Numbered from the stretch's first letter, positions 7,940-16,020 are shown. The stretch: 49,518 nt of DNA from an uncultured beta proteobacterium (GCA_903876715.1 CAIRBF010000444.1:1-49518), one strand, 5' to 3'. The notes: generated by a model from the letters alone, not told the origin. Translations and numbers: made by a program.

Positions 7940-9154
7940 TCATCGTGCCTGCGCCGTACCGACCAGCAGGCCGCGTCGTGCCAGATTCGTCATCAGCGCG
8001 CTGACGCCGAAGGTCCAGCGCTCAGCCTTGTCCGACGTCACCACGCGGTTGGTGAGCAGGCCCAGGCGCGGCGTGGAGATTCGCACCACGTCGCCCACTT
8101 CGTGGGTGAAGCCTTTGCCCGGGCCGTGCCGGTCTTCGATGGGCGCGAACATAGTGCCCAGGAACAGCATGAAGCCGTCGGGGTAGTCGTGGTGGGCGCC
8201 GATGACCTGCGAGACCAGGTCCAGCGGGTCGCGGCTGATGCGGCTCAAGGAACTCGCGCCGCGCATGACGAAGCCGCGCTCGCCCTGCACGTGCAGCGCG
8301 AGGTCGCAGGCGCGCACATCGTCCATGCCGAAGTGCTCGTCGAACAGGCGGATGAACGGGCCGATGGCGCAGGATGCGTTGTTGTCCTTGGCCTTCGAGA
8401 GCAGCAGCGCGCTGCGGCCTTCGAAATCCCGCAGGTTCACGTCGTTGCCGAGCGTCGCGCCCACCACCGCGCCGCGGCTCGTGACCGCGAGGACGACCTC
8501 GGGCTCCGGATTGTTCCAGTCTGACTGGGGGTGCACGCCGACGTTCGCGCCGGTGCCCACCGCAGACAGGACGGGCGTTTTGGTGAACACCTCCGCGTCC
8601 GGGCCGATACCGACTTCCAGGTACTGGGACCACACGCCACGCTCGATCAGCAGCCGCTTGACCTGCATGGCGCGCGCCGAGCCCGGTGCGACGCCGGCGA
8701 GATTGCCTCCGAGCGCGCCGGCCAGCTCTTCACGGATCGTACGTGCCTTGAGGGCATCGCCCCGGGCCTGCTCCTCGATCACGCGCTCCAGCAGGCTGTC
8801 GATGAACGTGACACCGCTCGCCTTGATCACCTGCAGGTCGCAGGGAGCGAGCGGCCACGCGCGAGCGCTGTCACGCGAACGCTCGTCGCCGTTGCCCAGA
8901 ACTTCGCCGAGCGTCGCGACGACGGGCGCGCCGTCCAGCGCCGCGCGCACGTGCCGCGCAAGCTCGGCGAGTTCCAGCAATTGGCTCATGATGGGCGCCA
9001 GCGCCGAGAGATCGACGAGATGCTGGCCGTGCACGCCGACGAGGATCGGCCCGACGCCGGGTTGCCAAATGCGGCCCACCAACAATGCGAGATCCGCATC
9101 GGAGGGCAAGGTCTCCGCGACCGGGGCGACAGTGGAAAGATTCATGGATTGCAT
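7940..9154 (-). CDS. Fumarylacetoacetate-hydrolase-family protein
   Basis: About 404 residues (start ATG 9154, or ATG 9145 giving MNLSTV). The C-terminal half is an FAH-type domain: NNPEPEVVLAVTSRGAV provides the metal-binding glutamate region, and GNDVNLRDFEGRSALLL carries the ND pair normal for the family. FAH relatives split diketo acids or dehydrate 2-keto-3-deoxy sugar acids. In L-rhamnose and L-fucose oxidative pathways an FAH member hydrolyses the 2,4-diketo-3-deoxy acid. Placement between an aldolase and a sugar-acid dehydratase (ATGA overlap with the latter) points to such a role here. The exact substrate cannot be read. The N-terminal ~110 residues are less conserved. Confidence 0.85.
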   Translation of the reverse strand: MQSMNLSTVAPVAETLPSDADLALLVGRIWQPGVGPILVGVHGQHLVDLSALAPIMSQLLELAELARHVRAALDGAPVVATLGEVLGNGDERSRDSARAWPLAPCDLQVIKASGVTFIDSLLERVIEEQARGDALKARTIREELAGALGGNLAGVAPGSARAMQVKRLLIERGVWSQYLEVGIGPDAEVFTKTPVLSAVGTGANVGVHPQSDWNNPEPEVVLAVTSRGAVVGATLGNDVNLRDFEGRSALLLSKAKDNNASCAIGPFIRLFDEHFGMDDVRACDLALHVQGERGFVMRGASSLSRISRDPLDLVSQVIGAHHDYPDGFMLFLGTMFAPIEDRHGPGKGFTHEVGDVVRISTPRLGLLTNRVVTSDKAERWTFGVSALMTNLARRGLLVGTAQAR

Positions 9155-9213
9155 CGAGCGGTGACGCGGCCGGGATCGTCTGGCTGGGCCGCACGCCTCG
9201 CGGTGCGTGGACT

Positions 9214-10002
9214 TCAGCGGGAAGCGCCGAAGCGGCTCTTGAACTCGTGCGCGACCTGATCCGCCGACTTGCGCAGCATCACCACATCGGTGGCCACGGC
9301 GACGAACAGCGCGCCTTGCTCGAGACACTCGCTGACGTGCGCCTGATCGAGCAGGATGATGCCCGGCGCCTTGTTGCAGGCGAGGATGCGCCGGATCGCC
9401 GAGCGGATCGCTTCGCGCACCTTGGGATGGCCTGTGTCGCCCGGCACGCCCAGGCTGGCCGACAGGTCCCCCGGGCCGATGAAGACGCCGTCGACGCCTT
9501 CGACGCTGGCGATGGCCTCCAATCGTTCCAGAGCCTCCGCGGTCTCGACCTGCACGATCAGGCAAAGCTCGTCTTGCGCCGTCTGCACGTAGTTCGCGTC
9601 GCGGCCGAAGCGCGCCGATCGCGTCGCACCGCCCATGCCGCGCGTGCCGTGCGGGGGATAGCGCGTCGCCGCCACCGCGCGCTGCGCTTCCTCTTCGGTC
9701 TGCACGAAGGGCAGCAGCAGCGACTGCGCGCCGATGTCCAGATACTGCTTGATCAACACCGGATCGTTCCACGGCGGACGAACGACGGCCGACGTCGGCC
9801 GCTCTCGCTCCGCCTGCACCGCCTGAAGCAGTTGCATCATCAGCACCGGGTCGCTGGGCGTGTGCTCGGCGTCCAGCATGATCCAGTCGAAGCCGGCTCC
9901 CGCGATCAGTTCCGCGACGTGCGGGCTCGGGATGACCGACCAACAGCCGATCTGCGGAATCTTGGCGGTGAGGGCGTGCTTGAGGGGATTGGGGGCGGGC
10001 AT
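9214..10002 (-). CDS. HpcH/HpaI-family 2-keto-3-deoxy-acid aldolase
   Basis: A 262-residue class II (metal-dependent) aldolase of the HpcH/HpaI/GarL/YfaU family, which cleaves 2-keto-3-deoxy acids to pyruvate and an aldehyde. Motifs in order: IPSPHVAELIAGAGFDWIML, the catalytic histidine in DAEHTP, the arginine in VVRPPWND, the metal glutamate in VQVETAEALE and the metal aspartate in GPGDLSASLG. Length and motif spacing are normal. It lies 59 bases upstream of the FAH gene on the same strand and would perform the last step of a sugar-acid route producing pyruvate plus lactaldehyde or tartronate semialdehyde, depending on substrate. Confidence 0.9.
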   Translation of the reverse strand: MPAPNPLKHALTAKIPQIGCWSVIPSPHVAELIAGAGFDWIMLDAEHTPSDPVLMMQLLQAVQAERERPTSAVVRPPWNDPVLIKQYLDIGAQSLLLPFVQTEEEAQRAVAATRYPPHGTRGMGGATRSARFGRDANYVQTAQDELCLIVQVETAEALERLEAIASVEGVDGVFIGPGDLSASLGVPGDTGHPKVREAIRSAIRRILACNKAPGIILLDQAHVSECLEQGALFVAVATDVVMLRKSADQVAHEFKSRFGASR

Positions 10003-10052
10003 GGATCTTGTGGACTGGCGGTGGTTGTGGGGTGCGAAGCGCGCGGCAGCGA

Positions 10053-11039
10053 TCAGTCGATGCGGATGTTGTTGGCTTTGATCAGTGTCGAGAATGCCGC
10101 GCTCTCGGTCCGCATGCGGTCCCCGAACTCGCGCGGCGTGGTGGAAAGCAGCTGGAAGCCCTGGGCTTCGAGCGGCGCGCGGAAGGCGGGATCCTGCAGG
10201 ATGGCCTGCGACTCCCGGCTGATGCGCTCGACGATGGCGGACGGCGTGCCGGCCCTCATCAGGATGCCGGTCCAGGCGAGCGACACGACGCCCGGCACGC
10301 CGGCTTCCGCGATGGTGGGCACGTCAGGAAGTTGCGGCGAGCGTTGCCGATCGGCGACGGCGAGGATGCGCACGCGCCCCTGTTTGTGCAGGTCGGCCAC
10401 CGCTGAGAGCGCGTGGATCATCAAGGGAATGTGGCCGGCCATCATGTCGGCCAGCGCCGGCGGGCCACCCTTGTAGGGCACGTGCACCAGGGAAATGCCG
10501 GCAGCAGCCCCCAGCTGCAGGCCGAGCAGATGCGTCGTGTTTCCGTTGCCTCCCGATCCGAAGCTGATGGTGCCCGGCTTGGCCTTAGCGGCGGCGACCA
10601 CGTCCCCCAGCGTTTTGTACGGCGACTGGACGTTGGCCACGAGCACGTTGGGCGCCTGGAAGGCGTTGGTGATCGGCTGCAGATCCGTCAACGGATCGAA
10701 GGGCAGGGATGTGTAGAGATGCGGGTTGATCACCATGGTGCTGATGCCGCCGAACAGCAGCGTGTAGCCGTCCGCAGGTTGCGTGCGTGCCACGTGGGCG
10801 GCGCCGATGTTGCCGTTGGCGCCGGTCTTGTAGTCGAGCACCACCGGCTTGCCGAGCCGCTTGGACAGCATCACGCCGTAGGGACGCGCGACCACGTCGA
10901 CCACCCCCCCCGGCGGCGTGGGCACCACGATGGTGATCGTGCGTGACGGGTAGGTGTCCTGCGCGCTCGCAAATGTGCACAGCGCAGGCAACAGGGCGAC
11001 GCCGACGCAACGGCGGACAAAGCGAGCTAACCGATTCAT
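10053..11039 (-). CDS. Bug/TctC-family periplasmic solute receptor
   Basis: A 328-residue tripartite-tricarboxylate-transporter-type receptor. A Sec signal peptide ends at about ASA (residue 26). The mature protein starts QDTYPSRTITIVVPTPPGG and continues with GKPVVLDYKTGANGNIGAAH and HVPYKGGPPALADMM, hallmark segments of the Bug family. Such receptors capture carboxylates or sugar acids outside the inner membrane. No TctA/TctB membrane genes are present in the window, which is common in Burkholderiales where orphan Bug genes abound. ATG 11039 is preceded by GAAGGAG. As the first gene after the GntR gene it probably heads the transport step for the sugar-acid substrate. Confidence 0.9.
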   Translation of the reverse strand: MNRLARFVRRCVGVALLPALCTFASAQDTYPSRTITIVVPTPPGGVVDVVARPYGVMLSKRLGKPVVLDYKTGANGNIGAAHVARTQPADGYTLLFGGISTMVINPHLYTSLPFDPLTDLQPITNAFQAPNVLVANVQSPYKTLGDVVAAAKAKPGTISFGSGGNGNTTHLLGLQLGAAAGISLVHVPYKGGPPALADMMAGHIPLMIHALSAVADLHKQGRVRILAVADRQRSPQLPDVPTIAEAGVPGVVSLAWTGILMRAGTPSAIVERISRESQAILQDPAFRAPLEAQGFQLLSTTPREFGDRMRTESAAFSTLIKANNIRID

Positions 11040-11099
11040 GGGATCTCCTTCAAGGCGGGCGATGGTTCGCGACGATGCGCAGGGCAGGCGGAGTTTGCG

Positions 11100-11160
11100 T
11101 CGCCGTCGCCCTTCGGTTTTATAAGATGCCAATGAGATATTACGCATGATTTATCCGTGC
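11100..11160 (-). promoter_or_regulatory. AT-rich promoter region of the Bug/aldolase operon
   Basis: This is the only AT-rich stretch in the 270-base gap between the GntR and Bug genes. Read leftward it contains CTTATAAAAC, a possible -10 region. TGAGATATTA at 11133-11142 recurs exactly at 12050-12059 in the gap between the GntR and sulfatase genes, suggesting a shared regulator site. Confidence 0.45.
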
Positions 11161-11310
11161 CGTCAACCCCAGTGTTCGTGGACGCCGCGCGCCGCCGCAG
11201 AATCCAGTCAGTCCGCGAGGAGTCCGTTGATCAGGGGTGCCGGAGGAGGCGCAGGCACAGAGAGGCGGGATGGAGCGACCGGGGCCTCAGGGCGCGCCGG
11301 CACAGGGGAG

Positions 11311-11985
11311 CTACAGCCCCAATGCGCGCCGCTCGGCACCCTTGAGGTGCTCGTCGAGCGCGGCGGCGGCGCGCTCTGGATCGCGTGCCTTGACCGCCGC
11401 GATCACGTTCAGGTGTTCTTCCAGCGCCATGGGCAGGTAGCGCGGAGAACGTCCGTGCAGCCGGATCATCCGGATCTTGTCAAAGTTCTGCTGATGCGCG
11501 CTCATGGTGATGCTGTTGCCCATCGCCTCCACCATGCGGTTGTGCATGCCCCAGTCCACCCGCAAGGCCATGTCGATCAGGCGCGGATCGTCATTGCCTC
11601 CGCCAGCGAAACGGGCGAGAACCTCGGTGGTCTCGCGTTCGAGTTCCGCGATCGCCCCGTCTGTGGCTTCCACCGCATACCGGCGTACCGCGGCGCACTC
11701 GATGATCCGGCGAAAGTCGAAGGCGTCATGAATCAGCGCGACGCCGATGTCGGCGATCTGTACGCCGCGCTGGGGGATCAGCTTGACGAGACCCTCCGCC
11801 TCCAGCCGTTTGAGGGCTTCGCGCGTGGGCCCGAGCGGGACGTCCAGAAGTTCGCAGAGGTCGCCTTGCGAGACGAATTGCCCTGGCACCAGATGGCGCT
11901 TGAACAGATGCAGCTTGAACCGCTCGTACGCCACCTCGCGCATCAAGGCGCCCCCCCGGGGTTTGCGAGCGATGTTGGCGGGCAT
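11311..11985 (-). CDS. GntR-family (FCD/FadR-type) transcription regulator
   Basis: A 224-residue regulator. The winged HTH spans about residues 15-75 (FVSQGDLCELLDVPLGPTRE, then LKRLEAEGLVKLIPQRGVQI). The helical FCD effector domain follows, with metal-ligand-like D and H residues in LIDMALRVDWGMHNRMVEAM and LEEHLNVIAAVKARDPE. This subfamily senses sugar acids or carboxylates. ATG 11985 is chosen because AGGAG lies just upstream. It stands between the leftward catabolic operon and the divergent sulfatase operon, so it is the natural candidate to control both. A perfect inverted repeat at 12031-12049 lies 46 bases upstream of its start. Confidence 0.88.
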   Translation of the reverse strand: MPANIARKPRGGALMREVAYERFKLHLFKRHLVPGQFVSQGDLCELLDVPLGPTREALKRLEAEGLVKLIPQRGVQIADIGVALIHDAFDFRRIIECAAVRRYAVEATDGAIAELERETTEVLARFAGGGNDDPRLIDMALRVDWGMHNRMVEAMGNSITMSAHQQNFDKIRMIRLHGRSPRYLPMALEEHLNVIAAVKARDPERAAAALDEHLKGAERRALGL

Positions 11986-12030
11986 GTGTAGCGGCTCCTG
12001 TTCTGCTAACGCTATTGTCAGCGAAGATGC

Positions 12031-12049
12031 GTCGTATGTAGAATACGAC
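12031..12049. promoter_or_regulatory. Candidate GntR operator, GTCGTAT-N5-ATACGAC
   Basis: A perfect 7-bp inverted repeat, GTCGTAT-GTAGA-ATACGAC, in the 204-base gap between the divergent GntR and sulfatase genes. GntR/FadR-type operators commonly contain GTAT...ATAC half sites. It is followed at once by TGAGATATTA (shared with the Bug promoter), and by a second inverted repeat, GATATT-N10-AATATC at 12053-12074. Confidence 0.55.
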
Positions 12050-12189
12050 TGAGATATTAGAGATCGACAATATCGATCCTGGCACCGAGACTCGGACCAG
12101 CGAGCCGCACGAGGAGACGAGCGCGGCACCTTCCCCGAATCCATCGGGTACATCTTTTCCCGCAACCGTGAATAGGAGCACACGCTGCA

Positions 12190-13680
12190 ATGCCATCTAC
12201 CCAACGGCCCAATCTCCTGTTCCTGTTCTCCGACCAGCACGCGCGCCGCATCGCGGGCTGCTATGGCGACAAGGTGGCCGAAACTCCGAACCTAGACGCA
12301 CTCGCGGCATCAGGCGTCACTTTCGACAACGCGTACTGCCCGTCGCCCCTGTGCGTGCCCAGCCGGATGGCGATGCTCACCGGCCGCCACCCCTATGCGC
12401 AGGAGTGCTGGACCAACGACGACTACCTGCGATCCGATGCCGCGACGTGGCTGCACGCGCTGGGCGCGGGCGGCTACCGGCCACTGCTCGCGGGACGGCT
12501 TCATTCCATGGGGCCCGATCAGCTGCACGGCTACGCGGAACGCACTGTGGGCGATCACAGCCCCAACTGGGGTGGGGTGCCGCGCCACGACCTCGGCGTG
12601 CTCGATCGTGCCAACGATCCGTGGCCCGAGAGTCTCGCGCAGTCCGGCGTGGGGCAGTCGGCCTACCAGGTCAAGGACTTCGACACTGCCAAAGCCGCCT
12701 GCGAGGCCATCCGTGCCCATGCCCGTGCGCGGGCGCAGGGCAGCGACGCCCCGCTTTGCCTGACCGTCGGCTTTCTGCTGCCGCATCCACCCTATGTCGC
12801 CTGGCGCGAGGACTACGAGCGCTTCGCCGGGCGCGTGCCGCCGCCCCAGCATGGCTCGCCGCCGGTTCCCACCCACGCCTGGGAGCGGTGGTGGCGCGAC
12901 GACCGCCAGTTGCACGACATCGATCCGGTCGCAGTGGAGCGCGCCAGAACCGCCTACTACGCGCTGACCTATCGGCTGGATTGCCTGATCGGGCAGGTGC
13001 TCGCCGCGCTGAAGGCGACAGGCGAAATGGACGACACGCTGATCGTCTACACCACCGACCACGGCGACCAGCTCGGCGAGCGCGGGCTGTGGTGGAAGCA
13101 CACGCTGCTCGAGGATTCGCTGCGCGTTCCGCTCATCATGCGTTGGCCGGCACGTCTGCCGGCCGGCCAGCGGCGTGCCCAGGTCTGCAACCTCGTCGAC
13201 GTGGCCGCCACCATGGTGGAAGCGCTGCACGCGGAGCCGCTGCCCCACGCGCAGGGTCGCAGCCTGCTGGGCGTGGCCATGGACGCGGGCGTATCCTGGC
13301 TCGACGTGACCTTCAGCGAGCATTGCACCGACACCGTTCCCGCTTGGACGGGTGGCAGGTCGGTGCAGCAGCGCATGGTGCGCGAGGGGAAATACAAACT
13401 CATCTACACCCACGGCGACGCGCCGATGCTGTTCGATCTCGATCGCGATCCGGCCGAACGGCACGACCTCGCGTCCGATCTCGCGCATGGCGGCACGCGC
13501 GAGCGCCTGCTCGCCAAGGTGCTGGATGGCTGGGATCCCGAGCGGATCGCAGCCACCATCGCGGCAAGACGGCGCGAGAAGAAGGTGATCGACGCGTGGG
13601 CCCGTCATGTGCGACCCGAGGACAGCTTCCGCTGGTCGCTCACGCCCGAGCTCAATCGCCTCGAGCGGGCCGCATCGTGA
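12190..13680 (+). CDS. Cytoplasmic S1-family sulfatase
   Basis: A 496-residue type I sulfatase (formylglycine-dependent, alkaline-phosphatase superfamily). The metal aspartate lies in LLFLFSDQHARRI (D15). The catalytic cysteine is C55 in PLCVPSRMAMLTG, matching C-x-P-S-R, which the formylglycine-generating enzyme or an anaerobic maturase must convert. A second metal motif is TTDHGDQLGERG (D290, H291). No signal peptide is present, so it acts in the cytoplasm on a small imported sulfate ester rather than on polymer. AGGAG precedes ATG 12190. It overlaps the aldo/keto reductase start (GTGA), placing desulfation and sugar oxidation in one unit. Choline-sulfatase-like substrates are an alternative, but the neighbours argue for a sulfated sugar. 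Confidence 0.9.
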   Translation: MPSTQRPNLLFLFSDQHARRIAGCYGDKVAETPNLDALAASGVTFDNAYCPSPLCVPSRMAMLTGRHPYAQECWTNDDYLRSDAATWLHALGAGGYRPLLAGRLHSMGPDQLHGYAERTVGDHSPNWGGVPRHDLGVLDRANDPWPESLAQSGVGQSAYQVKDFDTAKAACEAIRAHARARAQGSDAPLCLTVGFLLPHPPYVAWREDYERFAGRVPPPQHGSPPVPTHAWERWWRDDRQLHDIDPVAVERARTAYYALTYRLDCLIGQVLAALKATGEMDDTLIVYTTDHGDQLGERGLWWKHTLLEDSLRVPLIMRWPARLPAGQRRAQVCNLVDVAATMVEALHAEPLPHAQGRSLLGVAMDAGVSWLDVTFSEHCTDTVPAWTGGRSVQQRMVREGKYKLIYTHGDAPMLFDLDRDPAERHDLASDLAHGGTRERLLAKVLDGWDPERIAATIAARRREKKVIDAWARHVRPEDSFRWSLTPELNRLERAAS

Positions 13681-14618
13681 ACACGGTCGCGGCGGCATGG
13701 CCCCGGCTCGGGGTCGGTTGTGCGGCGCTGGGCCAGCCCGATGTCTCCGATCATGATGCGCAAGCCACGCTCGCGCGCGCGCTTGAATGCGGGATCCGCC
13801 TGTTCGATGTGGCGCCCCTGTATGGCGGGGGGCTGGCCGAGCGTCGCCTCGGACGCGCGCTGCGTGGTGCCGCCCGCGACGAGATCGTGGTCACCACCAA
13901 GACAGGAGTTACGCGCCCTGCAGGCCAGGGAGCGACACCGCTCGGGGCGACGCAGCGTCGCGCCGCGGACCGGTGGAACTACTCTGCCGCCGCCACCCGC
14001 GCCTCGGTGGAGCACAGCCTCGAACGCCTGGGGCTCTCGCGGATGGACGCCGTCCATCTGCACGATGTGGAGCACCACGTCGAGGTCTGTCTCGAAGCGC
14101 ATGATGCGCTCGGGCAGATGCGTGCGGAGGGCCTCGTGGGCGCGATTGGCATCGGCAGCAACGAGGTCGCCCCGGTGGCCACCCTGGTATCGCGTGCTCG
14201 TTTCGATGTCATCCTGCTGGCGGGGCGCTACACGCTGCTGGACGACAGCGGCGTGGCGCTGATCGCCGCCGCCGCGCAAGGCGGCATCGCGGTGGTGGCC
14301 GCGGGCGTCTTCAACTCCGGCGTGCTCGCGGCATGGCCGCAGGCCGCGCCCTTGTTCGCGTATGAGCCGGCGAGCGCGCACGTGTTGGAGCGCACGGCGC
14401 GCATCGCAGCCGTCTGCGAGCGTCATCGCATTCCCCTCGCCGCCGCCGCGCTGCAGTTCGTGGCCCGCAATCCCGCGGTGCACACGGTGCTGCTCGGCCC
14501 CAGAAGTCCGGCGGAGCTCGATGCCAATCTGGCCGCGATGCGGACCGAGATCCCCCCCGGCTTCTGGATCGAGCTCGCCGGCACCGACACGAGAGAGAAA
14601 ACCCATGACCATCGATGA
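13677..14618 (+). CDS. Aldo/keto reductase, L-fucose (D-threo-aldose) dehydrogenase type
   Basis: A 313-residue AKR starting at GTG 13677, overlapping the sulfatase stop by GTGA. It shows the AKR catalytic set: D44 and Y49 in FDVAPLYGGGLAERRLG, K75 in VTTKTG, and histidines in VHLHDVEHH. AGRYTLLDDSG and GVFNSGVLA are segments characteristic of the D-threo-aldose 1-dehydrogenase/L-fucose dehydrogenase group, which oxidises the sugar to its lactone with NAD(P)+. A lactonase-type gene follows with a 14-base overlap. Pyridoxal or other aldehydes are possible substrates in this family, but the neighbours favour a sugar. Confidence 0.87.
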   Translation: MNTVAAAWPRLGVGCAALGQPDVSDHDAQATLARALECGIRLFDVAPLYGGGLAERRLGRALRGAARDEIVVTTKTGVTRPAGQGATPLGATQRRAADRWNYSAAATRASVEHSLERLGLSRMDAVHLHDVEHHVEVCLEAHDALGQMRAEGLVGAIGIGSNEVAPVATLVSRARFDVILLAGRYTLLDDSGVALIAAAAQGGIAVVAAGVFNSGVLAAWPQAAPLFAYEPASAHVLERTARIAAVCERHRIPLAAAALQFVARNPAVHTVLLGPRSPAELDANLAAMRTEIPPGFWIELAGTDTREKTHDHR

Positions 14619-15498
14619 TCCCGCCAGTGCCGACGCCCAGCCCGCTTCCATGCGGATCGACGCCCATCTGCATCACTGGCAACCCGCGTGCAACTTCGAC
14701 AACCGCCCGGTCGCCGACCAGCCGTTCTATCGGCGCGACTTCATGCCGGCCGATGCGCGAGCCGCGCTCGACGCATGCCGCATCGACGGCGTGATTCTTG
14801 TGCAGACCGCACCGCAGACCGAGGAAACCGACTGGTGCATCAGGCTGGCGAGCGAGACGCCGCGCATCTGGGGGGTCACCGCATGGGTCGATCTGGACGG
14901 TGCGCCCGTGGACTTCGGCGCGCTGGCCCGGCGTCCCAAGGTGGTGGGTATTCGTGCCCAGCTGCGCCGGATCGCCGACAGCGATTTCATCGCGCGGCCG
15001 CAGGTCACCGAAAACCTGGCGGCCGCACTGCACGCGAAGCTCGGCGTCGTGCTGCTCGGGGAAGCGCGGCACTACGCTGCCGTGAGCAGGGCGCTGGACC
15101 GGTTGCCTCCCGGGCCCCTCACGGTCAACCATCTGGCGCTGCCCGCGCCCGACATGGACGCCGAGCCATGGCGTGCGTTCATGCGCCGCCTCGCCGAGCG
15201 TCCCGACACGTTCGTTCAGTTCTCGGGCATCCCGTTCTGCTTCGGCGCGCAGTGGCGTGACGGCCACGCGCGCGCTTGTATGGAAGACGCGCTGCGCATC
15301 CTGGGGCCGCAGCGGATGCTGTATGCATCCGACTGGCCGATGCTGCTGCGCTTCGCCCAGTACGAAGAGTGGTTCGAGACGGCCTGGAAGTTCTTCGCCA
15401 CCCTCGCGCCCAAGGACGTGGCCGCGATCTTCGCGGGCAATGCGCTACGTGCCAATCCGCGTCTGCGTGTTCCGCAGCGCACCCTTGACGTAGGCTGA
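14605..15498 (+). CDS. COG3618 amidohydrolase, probable sugar lactonase
   Basis: A 297-residue amidohydrolase_2 family protein, homologous in type to L-fucono-1,5-lactonase and 2-pyrone-4,6-dicarboxylate lactonase. Metal-site features: H21 and H23 in MRIDAHLHHWQ, a histidine in LTVNHLALP and an aspartate in MLYASDWPMLLRF. It would open the lactone made by the preceding dehydrogenase. ATG 14605 overlaps the reductase gene by 14 bases; a second possible start, MRIDAHL, lies 15 codons later. It is the last gene of the sulfatase operon. Confidence 0.85.
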   Translation: MTIDDPASADAQPASMRIDAHLHHWQPACNFDNRPVADQPFYRRDFMPADARAALDACRIDGVILVQTAPQTEETDWCIRLASETPRIWGVTAWVDLDGAPVDFGALARRPKVVGIRAQLRRIADSDFIARPQVTENLAAALHAKLGVVLLGEARHYAAVSRALDRLPPGPLTVNHLALPAPDMDAEPWRAFMRRLAERPDTFVQFSGIPFCFGAQWRDGHARACMEDALRILGPQRMLYASDWPMLLRFAQYEEWFETAWKFFATLAPKDVAAIFAGNALRANPRLRVPQRTLDVG

Positions 15499-15525
15499 GC
15501 AGGGATTCGCGGTTCTTCACCTTGG

Positions 15526-15544
15526 CCTCTCGCAAAGGGAGAGG
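15526..15544 (+). terminator. Small hairpin after the sulfatase operon
   Basis: CCTCTC-GCAAAGG-GAGAGG forms a 6-bp stem 28 bases after the lactonase stop. There is no following T run, so it is at best a weak or Rho-assisted terminator. Confidence 0.35.
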
Positions 15545-15585
15545 GAGAAGCGTGCCTCGGACGCGGACGGGTCAATCCACCTTCG

Positions 15586-16020
15586 TTGCGGCAGGCGATG
15601 CGCCCGCGGCTGGGCATGCGAATGCGGATGCAGCGACCGCTGAGCCGGTGGCCGCGCTGGCCACACGCGGTGCTGGCGCGCGACGATGCGCAGGTCCGCG
15701 CCCAGCTCGCCCGCGTGTTCCCGGCCACGCCCACGCGCGGCACGGTGCACCTGGTGCTGCGCGGCACGAACTTCCAGATCCAGGTCTGGCAGGCGATGCT
15801 GCGCACGCGGGCGGGCCAGGTGCTCAGCTACACCGACCTCGCGCAGGCCGTCGGCGCGCCGCGCGCGCAGCGCGCCGTGGGCAGCGCGCTGGGGGCGAAC
15901 ACCATCGCCTGGCTCATCCCCTGCCACCGCGTCATCCGCGACAGCGGCGAGATCTCCCACTACCGTTGGAGGCCGGAGCGCAAGGCCGCGATGCTGGGCT
16001 GGGAGGCGGCGCGATCCTGA
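15586..16020 (+). pseudogene. Truncated ada copy (methyltransferase domain only)
   Basis: Open frame whose last ~115 residues nearly repeat the C-terminus of the ada-like protein at 2979-3860, including FQIQVWQAMLRT and the active motif IPCHRV. The AraC HTH and the first part of the methyltransferase domain are missing. The first ~30 residues (MRQAMRPRLGMRMRMQ) are unrelated, low-complexity sequence. It has no clear ribosome-binding site. A stand-alone alkyltransferase domain might still fold and react, since the acceptor cysteine and DNA-binding helix are intact, but a non-functional duplicate is more likely. Confidence 0.75.
15674..16013 (+). repeat. ~340-bp duplication, copy B (ada 3' part)
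   Basis: Direct repeat of 3484-3823 (offset 12,190). The two copies bracket the mobile debris, the IS256 element and the whole sugar-acid locus. Confidence 0.85.

Larger units (their letters stand above)
4937..7943 (-). pseudogene. UxaA/altronate-dehydratase-family gene, disrupted
   Basis: Three leftward pieces make one sugar-acid dehydratase of the UxaA family, which removes water from a sugar acid to give a 2-keto-3-deoxy acid using a metal. The N-terminal SAF-like domain starts at ATG 7943 and continues to AVDSEGEDLAVL, where TAG (7374-7376) stops it. The same frame then resumes with RTLGGYACHPNF and VVGLGCETNQIP down to FTTGRGSA. An IS256-family element interrupts there. Beyond it the gene continues YGCTPSPSLKIATNT to HGYGQQEFVP, where another TAG (4958-4960) stands at a usual tryptophan, then QLGVIT and TGA 4937-4939. 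Removing the element and one 8-bp duplicate restores the frame exactly. The ATG overlaps the FAH gene stop (ATGA), so it was the last gene of the operon. Confidence 0.92.

Noticed and set aside
12168-14618. A single 816-residue rightward protein covering sulfatase and reductase
   Set aside because: The first 500 codons are an out-of-frame reading of the sulfatase gene; the real reductase begins at GTG 13677.
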